Assembly: GCF_050859505.1 (NCBI RefSeq)
Contig: NZ_CP193934.1
Span: 620,001 to 684,000 of the forward strand
Length of the DNA: 64,000 bases
Source of the DNA: Marinirhabdus sp050859505
GTDB lineage: Bacteria > Bacteroidota > Bacteroidia > Flavobacteriales > Flavobacteriaceae
Direction: 5' to 3'
The position numbers and the translations under genes were made by a program. Positions 42,133-51,299 of the stretch are shown piece by piece. The notes below the pieces were generated by a model that had not been told where the DNA came from, ran no database searches, and saw only the letters and a program-made list of their open reading frames with translations. Position 1 is the first letter of the stretch; every line of letters begins with the position of its first letter.

Positions 42133-43185
42133 ATGAAAGCGTCCCACTACATCATAGCCTGTTTATTTCTTTGCTTTTTCTTCGGAAATGCTCAGGAAAC
42201 AAAACAGTATAAGATACAAACCGTTGCTTTTTATAATCTGGAGAATCTCTTCGATTTTGAAGATGACCCTTTGACGTTTGATGATGATAGAACGCCTGAA
42301 GGAAAAGATCATTGGACCGAAGAAATTTATCTTGCGAAGCTGAAAAATATGGCGAAGGTGATTTCAGAAATTGGTACTGAAGTAACCGGGACTACTCCAA
42401 CTATTATAGGCGTTTGTGAAATTGAAAACAGAAGAGTACTGGAAGATTTGGTGAATCAAGAACCCCTGCTGAAAAAGGAATATGGGATTATTCAGTTCGA
42501 TTCTCCAGACCGTCGTGGGATAGATGTTGCGGTATTATATCAAAAAAGACTCTTTACTCCTACGCATTATAAAGCGATTCCACTTTATATATATGACGAG
42601 AATGATCTTACCAAACGAATTTATACTCGAGATCAACTTATTGTAAGTGGCATGTTGGATGGAGAGAAGATTCATGTCATCGTAAACCACTGGCCGTCCA
42701 GAAGCGGTGGCGAAGCAAGAAGCAGACCCAAACGTATAAAAGCAGCACAACTTAACAAACACCTTATTGATTCTCTCTTTGTAGAAGATCCGTATGCAAA
42801 GGTGATTACCATGGGCGATTTAAATGATGATCCTACAAGTCCGAGTTTGAAAGAGTATCTCAAAACGGTCGACACAAAAGAAAATATGCAACTGAAGCAA
42901 TTGTACAATCCCATGGAGGCAATGTTTAAAAAAGGATTGGGAACCCTGGCGTGGCGGGATGCATGGAATTTGTTTGATCAAATAATTGTATCTACAGAAT
43001 TACTAAAAAACGATTACAGCAGCTACCGTTTTTATAAGGCGGGCATCTATAATAAATCGTATCTGGCAAATTCACGAGGGCGCTACAAAGGCTATCCGTA
43101 CCGAAGTTTTGGTGACGGTGGATTTACAGGGGGGTATAGCGATCATTTCCCTGTATATGTATATTTGATTAAGGAAAAGGAGTAG
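42133..43185 (+). CDS. Secreted endonuclease/exonuclease/phosphatase family protein
   Basis: The 350-residue protein has a signal peptide (ACLFLCFFFGNAQ) and an EEP domain of the DNase I/exonuclease III type: VAFYNLENLFD, GVCEIENRRVLEDL (catalytic Glu), IHVIVNHWPSRSGGE, TMGDLNDDPTSPS and YSDHFPVYVYL (catalytic His). It hydrolyses phosphodiester or phosphomonoester bonds outside the cytoplasm. Divergent to a TonB receptor and DUF5689 lipoprotein, it probably supplies degradation products for uptake, with shared control by the palindrome between them. Confidence 0.88.
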   Translation: MKASHYIIACLFLCFFFGNAQETKQYKIQTVAFYNLENLFDFEDDPLTFDDDRTPEGKDHWTEEIYLAKLKNMAKVISEIGTEVTGTTPTIIGVCEIENRRVLEDLVNQEPLLKKEYGIIQFDSPDRRGIDVAVLYQKRLFTPTHYKAIPLYIYDENDLTKRIYTRDQLIVSGMLDGEKIHVIVNHWPSRSGGEARSRPKRIKAAQLNKHLIDSLFVEDPYAKVITMGDLNDDPTSPSLKEYLKTVDTKENMQLKQLYNPMEAMFKKGLGTLAWRDAWNLFDQIIVSTELLKNDYSSYRFYKAGIYNKSYLANSRGRYKGYPYRSFGDGGFTGGYSDHFPVYVYLIKEKE

Positions 43186-43206
43186 CGCTTCTTAAGAACA
43201 GGTGAC

Positions 43207-43632
43207 TTAATCCTTGGAAAACCTATCAGGAAAATGCGTCTCTAATATATCGTACAATCTTTTTTTGGTTAAAGGTTTGTTTTCAAATCTATTAATAAGC
43301 GTATTGGTAGAAGCTTTAACTCTGTCTGTATCACTGCTGGAGGTAGTAAGCATGGTAATTACAATACCTCCTTTTTGATCGATTTCCAGCTTTTCATAAT
43401 GCTCTAAAAATTCCCAGCCATTCATACCAGGCATGTTAATATCCAGAAATATCAACTCTGGTTGCGGGTACTTTTTTTCTACCAAAGTGGATAAATAATC
43501 TAATGCATCGGTAGCTGAATATTTTATAACAATCTCTTCGGCTATATTTTCTTTCTTAAGTAATCTGGAATGGATGAAGTTATCAGATTCTGAATCGTCT
43601 ATTAATAATATTTTTTTTAATGCATTGCTCAT
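43207..43632 (-). CDS. Single-domain response regulator
   Basis: The 141-residue receiver domain has the acidic pocket (LLIDDSESD), the phospho-acceptor Asp in LIFLDINMPGMNGWEF, a Thr/Ser (MLTTSSSD) and the late Lys in RFENKPLTK. There is no output domain. It resembles Rcp1-type regulators that pass phosphate between proteins. It follows the histidine kinase gene by 3 bp and is surely cotranscribed, so it probably receives the phosphate from that kinase. Confidence 0.9.
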   Translation of the reverse strand: MSNALKKILLIDDSESDNFIHSRLLKKENIAEEIVIKYSATDALDYLSTLVEKKYPQPELIFLDINMPGMNGWEFLEHYEKLEIDQKGGIVITMLTTSSSDTDRVKASTNTLINRFENKPLTKKRLYDILETHFPDRFSKD

Positions 43633-43635
43633 AAT

Positions 43636-45054
43636 TTATTTCCCTTTTTTTAAAATTACTAAGAAGGTAGTTCCTTTTCCTTCTTCAGATTCTACGTGAA
43701 TAATTCCATTGTGAAGTTCGGTGATTTTTTTACAAAATGCCAAACCAATTCCCTGTCCGTCATAGAGCGTTTCACTATGCAATCTGGTAAACATATCGAA
43801 TATCTTTGAAAGATATTTTTCCTGAATTCCTATCCCATTATCTGTGACGGTTATTTGATAATTATTGTCAGATTCGTAACAACCTATGGTTATTACTGGT
43901 TTTCTATCTGGTGTGACAAATTTTAATGCATTGCCAATGAGGTTGAAAAAAAGTTGTTTTAATTCTATGGTATACCCTTCTACTGTTGGTAATTTATTTA
44001 CAAATATGGATGCCTCTGTATCACTAATTTTTTGTGCAAGGTCTTTCTCTATTTCTGCTACAATAGCGTTTAAATCTACTGGTTCCAACTCACCAGACCT
44101 TCCAATTCTGCTATATTGAAGTAAGCCATTAATTAAATTACGCATTCGTGTTGTAGCGCCTTTTATAAAGTTGAAGTAGGTATGTGCATCTTCATCAAGC
44201 TTATCCCCATACTCTTCTTCAAACACCACGATAAAATTATCGACCGTTCGCAAAGGTTCCTGCAAATCATGGGAAGCGATATAAGCAAATTGATTAAGCT
44301 CCTGGTTTTTATCCTTTAACTGCTCGATTAGCTGTTCGTTTATTTCCCGCTGATTTTCTTTCAGTAGAATTTCGGCTTCTTTTTGCTGAATTTGAGCATT
44401 TAGTAATTCGTTAGCATTGTTTATATGGTCGAATACTGGGATAAGCTGCCCTTTTATACGTAGTAAACCATACACCATAAATGCAATTCCCGAAATGAGT
44501 AATAGGATACTCGCATAATAAAAAATATCAAATTTATTTTGACGGTTCTTATACAACTCGGTATTCTCTGCAAGCATTGTTTCAAAAAGAACTTCTATGC
44601 TATCGCGCCTTGATTTTCGTATCTCGTCAAGAAATAAGGTTTCATACGCAAAAGTATTGTCACGTTCAAAATCTTGAAACGCCTTAGAATTCTCTGTTTC
44701 TTTTTTTGATAACAGGAGTTGTAACCTATTAATATTTTGAGACTGTTCTTTTGAGTGTTCGAAATTATCGTTAGTTTCAACTAATTTCGCATTGATAAAT
44801 TTTAGATTTTTATCGTAATTCCTTCTGTATTCCTTTAGCCCACTAAGTATATAGCGATCTCTATTACGTTCAGATTCTTTTATTTCACTATTCAATTCGA
44901 ATAAATCGCTTCGAATGGCTGTGGTGGCAGTAACCCAGTTTTGAGAGTAGAACCCCATGACTACAATGACGCCCAATAACAAAATTAATCCCAGTAAAAT
45001 GAGAAGACCCGTATATATGGATGTTATGATTTTTTTATTCGAATGCAGTGGCAT
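43636..45054 (-). CDS. Sensor histidine kinase with CHASE3-like sensor
   Basis: The 472-residue protein has two TM helices (about 8-32 and 178-198) around an all-helical periplasmic domain of CHASE3 type, then a coiled coil (about 205-250). Next come HisKA with FAYIASHDLQEPLRTVDNFI (phospho-His) and HATPase_c with LFFNLIGNALKFV (N box), VTDNGIGI (G1) and GQGIGLAFCKKI (G2). This kinase core is the phytochrome-like type often found with single-domain receivers. It lies between two response regulator genes (gaps of 3 and 8 bp). Confidence 0.92.
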   Translation of the reverse strand: MPLHSNKKIITSIYTGLLILLGLILLLGVIVVMGFYSQNWVTATTAIRSDLFELNSEIKESERNRDRYILSGLKEYRRNYDKNLKFINAKLVETNDNFEHSKEQSQNINRLQLLLSKKETENSKAFQDFERDNTFAYETLFLDEIRKSRRDSIEVLFETMLAENTELYKNRQNKFDIFYYASILLLISGIAFMVYGLLRIKGQLIPVFDHINNANELLNAQIQQKEAEILLKENQREINEQLIEQLKDKNQELNQFAYIASHDLQEPLRTVDNFIVVFEEEYGDKLDEDAHTYFNFIKGATTRMRNLINGLLQYSRIGRSGELEPVDLNAIVAEIEKDLAQKISDTEASIFVNKLPTVEGYTIELKQLFFNLIGNALKFVTPDRKPVITIGCYESDNNYQITVTDNGIGIQEKYLSKIFDMFTRLHSETLYDGQGIGLAFCKKITELHNGIIHVESEEGKGTTFLVILKKGK

Positions 45055-45062
45055 ACTACGAC

Positions 45063-45629
45063 TTACTTAAAGAGTTTTTTAATTTTTGAAAAGAAGCCCT
45101 CTTCTTTAAGATTACTTTCTTTTGAGGCATCATTTTCTGCGCTTAAAGTTTCATGCTGTCTCAAAAAATCGACATTTTTACGATAGGCATCCATTTCCTT
45201 TCTTTTTTTTGAAAATTCATCCAGCTCACTTTTTTTCTCTTCAGATAAAGTTACAAATAAGGGTAGTAACCTTTCGTTAAGAGTTTCTAAAGGATCTTTC
45301 AGAAAAAAGCCTGAAGCACCTTCAGCCAGTAACTTTTGTTCGTTCTCCTGATTCTTTAAATTGCCCGTAATTATGATAACTGGAATATCAGGATTATATC
45401 CTTGAATAATTTCAATAACGTCAAAAGCATCAAAGCCATTCAGATTAAAATCACATAATACAAAATCTGGAATATAATTTTTTATCGCATTGGCAAGCGC
45501 CAATTTAGATTCTACAAATCTTATTTCGGGATCCTTACATATTTTTTTAAGCTGTCGTTGCAGCAAAAAAATATCCGAAACTAAATCCTCCACAATGAGG
45601 AAATTTAACTTTTGTAACTGTACTTCCAT
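45063..45629 (-). CDS. Response regulator with charged C-terminal extension
   Basis: The 188-residue protein has a receiver domain (about 8-130) with NFLIVEDLVSD, phospho-acceptor Asp in FVLCDFNLNGFDAF, IIITGN and the Lys in FFLKDPL. A 55-residue charged, helical tail ending EEGFFSKIKKLFK follows; the basic-amphipathic end could associate with the membrane. No DNA-binding output domain is present. It is the first gene of the regulator-kinase-regulator trio. Confidence 0.85.
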   Translation of the reverse strand: MEVQLQKLNFLIVEDLVSDIFLLQRQLKKICKDPEIRFVESKLALANAIKNYIPDFVLCDFNLNGFDAFDVIEIIQGYNPDIPVIIITGNLKNQENEQKLLAEGASGFFLKDPLETLNERLLPLFVTLSEEKKSELDEFSKKRKEMDAYRKNVDFLRQHETLSAENDASKESNLKEEGFFSKIKKLFK

Positions 45630-45654
45630 AAAGTTATTTTTTGCTTATAAAATT

Positions 45655-46098
45655 TTATCCTAACCACTGTACCCAGGGAATTCGGCTTAACAATAAAATG
45701 AGCGCTATGCTATAAAATATAGCGAGCATTTTAAATTTTGGTTTGCTTACCAATTTCTTTTTATGCTTTGAATATCCTATGGTAATGAAAACTACTGTTA
45801 GAATCATTACAAGGGGGTGCTCTACCGCATACAATCTATATAGACTGTTTCCCATCACTTCTGCCATGCCAACATTGGTGATGTTCTGTACGCCTAAAGG
45901 AGATACAAAATACAATACCAGCCCTATTAAAAATTGTATGTGCGTAGTTATTAAAGCGAAAAGCGCCAGTCTAAAATCTTTAGGACTATACTCTTTATTA
46001 CCTATATATCCTGCCAAGGCATTAATGGTGGCAATAAGTACTACAAAAACGACCAAATAGGCCCAATAGGAATGTATAAATTGAATGGTTGTGTACAT
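45655..46098 (-). CDS. Four-TM hypothetical membrane protein
   Basis: The 147-residue protein has four hydrophobic segments (about 10-30, 45-67, 90-110, 122-140). His residues lie in or near them (FIHSYWAYLV, TTHIQFLIGL, AVEHPLVMIL), which is why relatives are sometimes labelled cytochrome b. No CxxCH or clear heme pattern proves this. It lies 25 bp upstream of the two-component genes in the same direction. Confidence 0.65.
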   Translation of the reverse strand: MYTTIQFIHSYWAYLVVFVVLIATINALAGYIGNKEYSPKDFRLALFALITTHIQFLIGLVLYFVSPLGVQNITNVGMAEVMGNSLYRLYAVEHPLVMILTVVFITIGYSKHKKKLVSKPKFKMLAIFYSIALILLLSRIPWVQWLG

Positions 46099-46149
46099 AA
46101 TAATCTAGTTTACTAGTTTAGTGATAACGTAAAGGTACTTATATTCCAT

Positions 46150-46178
46150 AAAAAAACCGCTCCTGTTTAGGAGCGGTC
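46150..46178 (-). terminator. Terminator of the second TonB receptor gene
   Basis: On the minus strand ACCGCTCC, loop TAAACA, GGAGCGGT then seven T form a textbook intrinsic terminator about 25 bp after the receptor stop codon at 46202. Confidence 0.9.
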
Positions 46179-46201
46179 TTATATAATTAATTCTAATTGT
46201 A

Positions 46202-48802
46202 TTAGAACTTGTATTTAATACTGGCATTGTAAGTTCTACCAACTCCTAAGAATATACCAAAGGCATCAGCCTGGTTGATATAAGCTTCGTTAAATACGTT
46301 GTAAACGTTTGTACGGAATGTCATTCTCTGACCTCCTAATGTAAAGTTATATGTAAGTCCTGCATCTCCTAATGTATACGCTGGTAATCTCACAGCCTGG
46401 TAACGATCTCCAACTTGTGCAGAGGCAATTACATCGTTAGGATCTACAAAACCATACAGGTCTGTATAAATATTATAATTACCGTCTACAGAAAGTCCGT
46501 CTGCTAATCTTACGTTTATTCCTGCTCCAAACGAGGTTTGTGGTGCATTACCAACTTTAGTCCCTGTAAGGTCCAACTCACCATCGGTAATAACAAATAC
46601 ATTGGTATCATCGTTTTGACGTGTAAAAGGAGTTACACCATCGTACTTCCAGTTACCAATAGATCCATATCCTTTTAATCTCCAAATTCCAGAATCATGA
46701 CGATACTCAAGGTCAAATTCTAATCCTTGGTGAATTTGAGTTAGGTTTGTGAAACGATCTGTAAAGAATACTGGATTGTTAGGGTCTGAATTATCCTGTG
46801 CTCCTACAGAAAGGAAACGGTTACCCCACTCTGTTCTGTAAACATCTATATTTAAACGAAAATTGTCCTTTTCATAACGGTATCCAGCTTCAAAACCTGT
46901 AATTTCTTCATTGTCAATTTCTGGTTCTACTAAGTCATTACTATTTCTAACATCTCTAAAGATATTGTCTAAGTAAGGCTGCTTAGAGAAGAAACCTGCA
47001 TTTGCAAAAATTGCGTGCTCTTCAGTAATATTGAAAGACGCACCCCCTTTTACATTGTATCCTATTTTTGAAAGTTTCTCAGAATCGCCTAAACCGTTTC
47101 CTGTTCCAACAAAACGACCTGTTCTTTGGAAAGACTGTGTAGAAACAGCTCCTTGGAAGAACACTGAAAATTTATCGGTTGCATATTCTGCTTGTCCAAA
47201 ACCACCAATGTAGTTAATGTTCTCAGAATAGTCATACTGTGTACGTTGGTCTTCATCTGCAGAGTTAAACAAAGCAGCATACGGATTTGCTTCAAACTCT
47301 TCAGTAAACGTATAATCGTCTGGACGGTTTGTGTTGAAATTATCTTGGAAGCCTGTAAGACCTAACAAGTCATTTACTTGTCTCCAGTGATCTCCTTTGT
47401 ATAAACGGCCATCAATACCTAAGTTGAAACTTAAGTTTTCACCAGATTTTAAATTCAGGTTAGAAAGTAATCCGTACCAGTTATGGTTGTTTACTGAAGA
47501 TCTTCTTATTCTAGAATTTCCGAAGCTACCAATCCCATTATCGCTATCGTTAACGTTATTTTGAACGATGGCGTCAAAGTCTATCTCTCCATTGTCCAGT
47601 CTCACTCTACTTCCATTACCTAACATTCCGGTTCCACCACCACGTCCCCAAGAGGCATATGCTACGGTAGAAAGGTCTGCTGTTTCACTAATTTCAAAAT
47701 CCCAGTTTAAGTTAGCCACTGGCTTGTGGTAATAGTTTCTTCTTTCAGTATAACGCTCACCATCTAAAAAACCAGTGTTACCGTTATATTTTTCTCCAAA
47801 TGCAGCATACGTATCTAAACTGTTAGAGAAATTTTGATCGTGCCATTGTGGAGCACCTGTTAATAGGAAATTAAAAGCGTGTTTTTCGCTTGGCTTATAT
47901 CCTACAGAGAATAAATAGCTTTGTCCCTGTCCTGCAGTTCCAATGGCATACTTTCTATGTGCTTGCCAGTGATCCAGCAATACAGAAAATGCCCATCCTT
48001 TCTCACTTAATCCAGAGTTGTATCCAACAGTGCCTTTAAAGTAGCTATCGTTACCACCTAAAAAACGTACAAAACCACCTTCTTTAGCATCTGTAGTTTT
48101 TGAGATAATGTTTACGGTACCCCCTACAGAAGAAATAGCCAGTTTAGAAGATCCTAAACCACGCTGTACTTGTACTGCGTTAGCTACATCACTCATACCA
48201 GACCAGTTAGACCAGTACATACGTCCGTCTTCCTGACCATTAATTGGCTGTCCGTTTAATAAGAAAGCTGTGTTCGTATCGTCAAAACCACGTAGGAATA
48301 CTTGACTATCTCCAAATCCACCTGCTTGATTAGCTACATAAACCGAAGGAGTGTTCTTCCAAGCTTCGGTAAATTCAGCATTACCAGCAACTTTTAATTC
48401 AATATCTTTTTGTGTAATTGTTGAAACTGCTACTGGTGTTCTACGATCTTCAGCTAAATCGATTACTCCTGTACCAACAACCACTACTTCGTTAAGCGTG
48501 TTTGCATCTGCCAAAAGATTAAGGTTACCTAAATCTGCAGTACCATTCGTAAGTGTGTACTTTACGGTTCTACGTACAAAGCCAATGTAACTTATTTCAA
48601 TAGTTCCAGAGTTTGAAGAAACTGGCATTGTAAAGTTTCCATCAAAATCTGCAATTGCACCATTGGTTGTTCCAACTTCAATAATGTTTGCATTGGGAAG
48701 ACTTCCTCCCAAATCTTCGTCAATTACAGTTCCTGTAACTGTTCCTTGTGAAAAAGCCGTAAATCCGGCTAATAACAATGTTAAAAGTAAAAGTTTTTTC
48801 AT
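46202..48802 (-). CDS. TonB-dependent outer membrane receptor with carboxypeptidase-like domain
   Basis: The 866-residue receptor has a signal peptide (LLLLTLLLAGFTAFSQ), a CarboxypepD-like domain (about 20-105, GTVTGTVIDEDLGG), a plug (about 115-235, with a VFLRGFDDTNTAFLLNGQPI segment), and a barrel ending AYINQADAFGIFLGVGRTYN then KYKF. No SusD-like gene is next to it, so the substrate cannot be told from context; iron-chelate or peptide uptake are possible. It has its own -7 box and a strong terminator, so it is monocistronic. Confidence 0.92.
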   Translation of the reverse strand: MKKLLLLTLLLAGFTAFSQGTVTGTVIDEDLGGSLPNANIIEVGTTNGAIADFDGNFTMPVSSNSGTIEISYIGFVRRTVKYTLTNGTADLGNLNLLADANTLNEVVVVGTGVIDLAEDRRTPVAVSTITQKDIELKVAGNAEFTEAWKNTPSVYVANQAGGFGDSQVFLRGFDDTNTAFLLNGQPINGQEDGRMYWSNWSGMSDVANAVQVQRGLGSSKLAISSVGGTVNIISKTTDAKEGGFVRFLGGNDSYFKGTVGYNSGLSEKGWAFSVLLDHWQAHRKYAIGTAGQGQSYLFSVGYKPSEKHAFNFLLTGAPQWHDQNFSNSLDTYAAFGEKYNGNTGFLDGERYTERRNYYHKPVANLNWDFEISETADLSTVAYASWGRGGGTGMLGNGSRVRLDNGEIDFDAIVQNNVNDSDNGIGSFGNSRIRRSSVNNHNWYGLLSNLNLKSGENLSFNLGIDGRLYKGDHWRQVNDLLGLTGFQDNFNTNRPDDYTFTEEFEANPYAALFNSADEDQRTQYDYSENINYIGGFGQAEYATDKFSVFFQGAVSTQSFQRTGRFVGTGNGLGDSEKLSKIGYNVKGGASFNITEEHAIFANAGFFSKQPYLDNIFRDVRNSNDLVEPEIDNEEITGFEAGYRYEKDNFRLNIDVYRTEWGNRFLSVGAQDNSDPNNPVFFTDRFTNLTQIHQGLEFDLEYRHDSGIWRLKGYGSIGNWKYDGVTPFTRQNDDTNVFVITDGELDLTGTKVGNAPQTSFGAGINVRLADGLSVDGNYNIYTDLYGFVDPNDVIASAQVGDRYQAVRLPAYTLGDAGLTYNFTLGGQRMTFRTNVYNVFNEAYINQADAFGIFLGVGRTYNASIKYKF

Positions 48803-48828
48803 AATTGTTTAACTGTTTAGATTTGGCG

Positions 48829-48836
48829 CAAAAATA
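48829..48836 (-). promoter_or_regulatory. -7 box of the second TonB receptor gene
   Basis: TATTTTTG on the minus strand fits TAnnTTTG, 27 bp before the ATG at 48802. No TTG lies in the right range upstream. Confidence 0.5.
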
Positions 48837-48982
48837 CATTCAATATTTATATAAAAAAAATAGGAATGTTAAGAAAACGCTAACTAATTAATTCTTGTTC
48901 AAAAGTACAATGAAAAGAGGTAAACAATTGAGGCGGTGTGTTTTAATTAGCAACACGTTATCAACAAAACAACCGTTAAAAC

Positions 48983-50227
48983 TTAATAAATAATGCAATC
49001 TAACCGTTCTTTTATTGAAGGAATGTAGTTAAAATAGCCTTGGTGATATTGTTCTTCTAATGGAGTAGAAAAAGGGAGGTCTTCTTTAAATGGATCTACT
49101 TGTTTGCCATTTTTCCAAAAACGGTAACACACATGAGGGCCTCCGGTGTTTCCTGTCATACCAACCCAGCCAATTACATCACCTTGACGTACATATTGTC
49201 CCGGACGCACATTTCTATTTTTCATGTGGAGGTATTGTGTCTCGTAGGTGCCGTTGTGTTTTAGTTTTACATAGTTCCCGTTACCTCCTCTTCTTTCAGA
49301 TTCAGTCACCGTTCCATCTGCCGTGGCAATGATGGGTGTACCTATTCCTGCAGCAAAATCGGTACCCTTATGAGGTCTCAGCTTGTAACCGTAATATTTA
49401 ATCCGGCGTTTCAAATTATAGGGAGAGGAAATTCGGTAATCAAATTCGATAGGAGATTTCAAAAATGCCCGTCTTAAATTATCGGCATTTTCGTCATAAT
49501 AATCTGTTTCACCTGTTATGCTATCTTTTTCATACTGAAAGGCATAAATTGGCTTCCCGCGATGTTCAAAATACGCCGCTTTTATTTCGTCAATACCAGC
49601 TGGAATGGTATCGTTTATATATTTTTCGGTATAAATTAATTTAAAGTTGTCTCCTTTCTGCAGGCCGTAAAAATTTACAGTCCAGGCAAAAATGCTTGCC
49701 ATTCTGCTGCCAAGGCCATAATTTAAATTTTGCTCTTTCAACGTATGAGGCAGGGATCTTGTAATAATTCCAGAAACTTCTCTTTCTATAAATGTCACAG
49801 GTTTTACGGCTGTATACACATTTAAAGTGTCTCTAAAGTCCACCACCGCAAAATCTACGGTGTTGTTTTGGTATATGAAAATTTCAGTTTTATTTAAAGA
49901 ATCTTTAGAATTCAATAACACATACGGTTTACCAACTACAATCCTACGAACATCAAAACTATCTCTGAATTTTGTTGCTACTTCAAGAATATCCTGGTTG
50001 GATACACCGTAAGCATCCAAAATATCTCCAAAGGTATCTCCAGGGCGAATGGTATCTCGTATGACGTTAAAATCGTTTAAAGTATACCCAAATTCTTCGA
50101 CCAGCACGGGCAGTGGTTCGGGGGTGATTTCTACAATTTCTGCATCGTTTTCTTCGCAGGCTAGGAAAACGAGTAAGATAAGGAGTAGGCTAATAAGGTT
50201 TCTAAAGGCTGCAATCGTTTTGCTCAA
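48983..50227 (-). CDS. M23-family peptidase lipoprotein
   Basis: The 414-residue lipoprotein (LLVFLAC lipobox) has an N-terminal LysM/OapA-like region (about 45-110, RDTIRPGDTFGDILDAYGVS), a linker domain, and a C-terminal lysostaphin-type peptidase. The first metal motif is HKGTDF (HxxxD). The last motif reads GPHVCYRFW, so the usual HxH is HxC. YLHMKNRNVRPGQYV lies between. These enzymes cut peptide cross-links in the cell wall and act in the periplasm. The start codon is TTG at 50227, chosen because it gives the full signal. Confidence 0.88.
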   Translation of the reverse strand: MSKTIAAFRNLISLLLILLVFLACEENDAEIVEITPEPLPVLVEEFGYTLNDFNVIRDTIRPGDTFGDILDAYGVSNQDILEVATKFRDSFDVRRIVVGKPYVLLNSKDSLNKTEIFIYQNNTVDFAVVDFRDTLNVYTAVKPVTFIEREVSGIITRSLPHTLKEQNLNYGLGSRMASIFAWTVNFYGLQKGDNFKLIYTEKYINDTIPAGIDEIKAAYFEHRGKPIYAFQYEKDSITGETDYYDENADNLRRAFLKSPIEFDYRISSPYNLKRRIKYYGYKLRPHKGTDFAAGIGTPIIATADGTVTESERRGGNGNYVKLKHNGTYETQYLHMKNRNVRPGQYVRQGDVIGWVGMTGNTGGPHVCYRFWKNGKQVDPFKEDLPFSTPLEEQYHQGYFNYIPSIKERLDCIIY

Positions 50228-50359
50228 TCTATCATTTTTTTTATCTCTCCTTTATAAAAACAATAATTTTGACGGAAAGACTTGTAATTCTATTTATTTT
50301 ATATCAATCTTAGTAAGAAATCAAGTTTCAGCAAAAGTACTTAATTACTGAATGATTCT

Positions 50360-51295
50360 TTACACATTTTCCCCCCAAGTATCCAGTTCTTCCTGAGACC
50401 AGACTGAAGGGAAAAAAATTCTTTTTTGATACTTTGGATGCATGTATTTTGCCCATTCACTACCACCGGTAGCGGCTTCGGGTTCTTTTCCATGATTTAA
50501 GTACTTGGAAGCTGTATTGTAATGTGCCATCACCCATGTAATATTTATGGTTCTATCCAAATGGCGCATAGCGGCAATCAAATCTTTATTTGTTCGAGCT
50601 TCCTCGGGCAACGCCATAAATCTCGCATAGATGTTTATAGTGTTGTACTCCTTCATGGAACGTATAAATTCCTTTCTATATTTCACTTCAAACTGACTTA
50701 GGGTGTAACTTTTTTTGCCAGTATGATAATCTTTGCCCGCAGCCTGCCAGTATAAGTGCTCGAAAGCATGGGCAAAAGGGGTATTACGGTCTATTGTTTT
50801 TCTGAAACGCGCATCAATTAAATTTAATAAATCTGTACACGCAAATTCAATTTTTCTGTATTGTGCACTTTGAAAACCACTGGCGGGAGCTAGTGTATTT
50901 CTGAATTTAAGATACTGCTCCACTTCCATTCCTTGTGTCATAATTTCGAATGAAGACGTCAACATATCGAAATAGCGACTAATACGACCTAATCTTTCAG
51001 AAAAAAACTGAGCTGTTAATCCTTCTTTATAGGAAATTTGCTGAATTTCCCAAAGCATCATTTTGAAAAGTAATTCGTTTACTTGATGGTACATAATAAA
51101 GACCATCTCATCGGGAAAAGTAGTTTCTTGTCGCTGAAGACTTAAGAGCGCATCGGTTTGTATATAATCCCAATAATTAATGGGTTTACTATGCAAAAGA
51201 CCTTCTAAATGAGTGTTTAAATCCTGATCTAGCAACTGGTATTTTTCTTCCAGCTGCTTTAGTAATTGTAGTCGTTCTTCGGCTTTATTTTTCAC
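50360..51295 (-). CDS. kynA: Tryptophan 2,3-dioxygenase
   Basis: The 311-residue heme enzyme opens the indole ring of L-tryptophan to N-formylkynurenine. Family motifs visible are NYWDYIQTDALLSLQ, MVFIMYHQVNELLFKM and TWVMAHYNTASKYL. The start codon is GTG, 4 bp after the DUF3108 gene. With 4-hydroxyphenylpyruvate and homogentisate dioxygenases nearby on the same strand, it forms a block for aromatic amino acid breakdown. The later kynurenine genes are not in the window. Confidence 0.92.
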   Translation of the reverse strand: MKNKAEERLQLLKQLEEKYQLLDQDLNTHLEGLLHSKPINYWDYIQTDALLSLQRQETTFPDEMVFIMYHQVNELLFKMMLWEIQQISYKEGLTAQFFSERLGRISRYFDMLTSSFEIMTQGMEVEQYLKFRNTLAPASGFQSAQYRKIEFACTDLLNLIDARFRKTIDRNTPFAHAFEHLYWQAAGKDYHTGKKSYTLSQFEVKYRKEFIRSMKEYNTINIYARFMALPEEARTNKDLIAAMRHLDRTINITWVMAHYNTASKYLNHGKEPEAATGGSEWAKYMHPKYQKRIFFPSVWSQEELDTWGENV

Positions 51296-51299
51296 AGTG

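Noticed and set aside
45655..46098. Cytochrome b assignment for the four-TM protein
   Set aside because: His residues in helices alone do not show heme binding; no family motif is visible.
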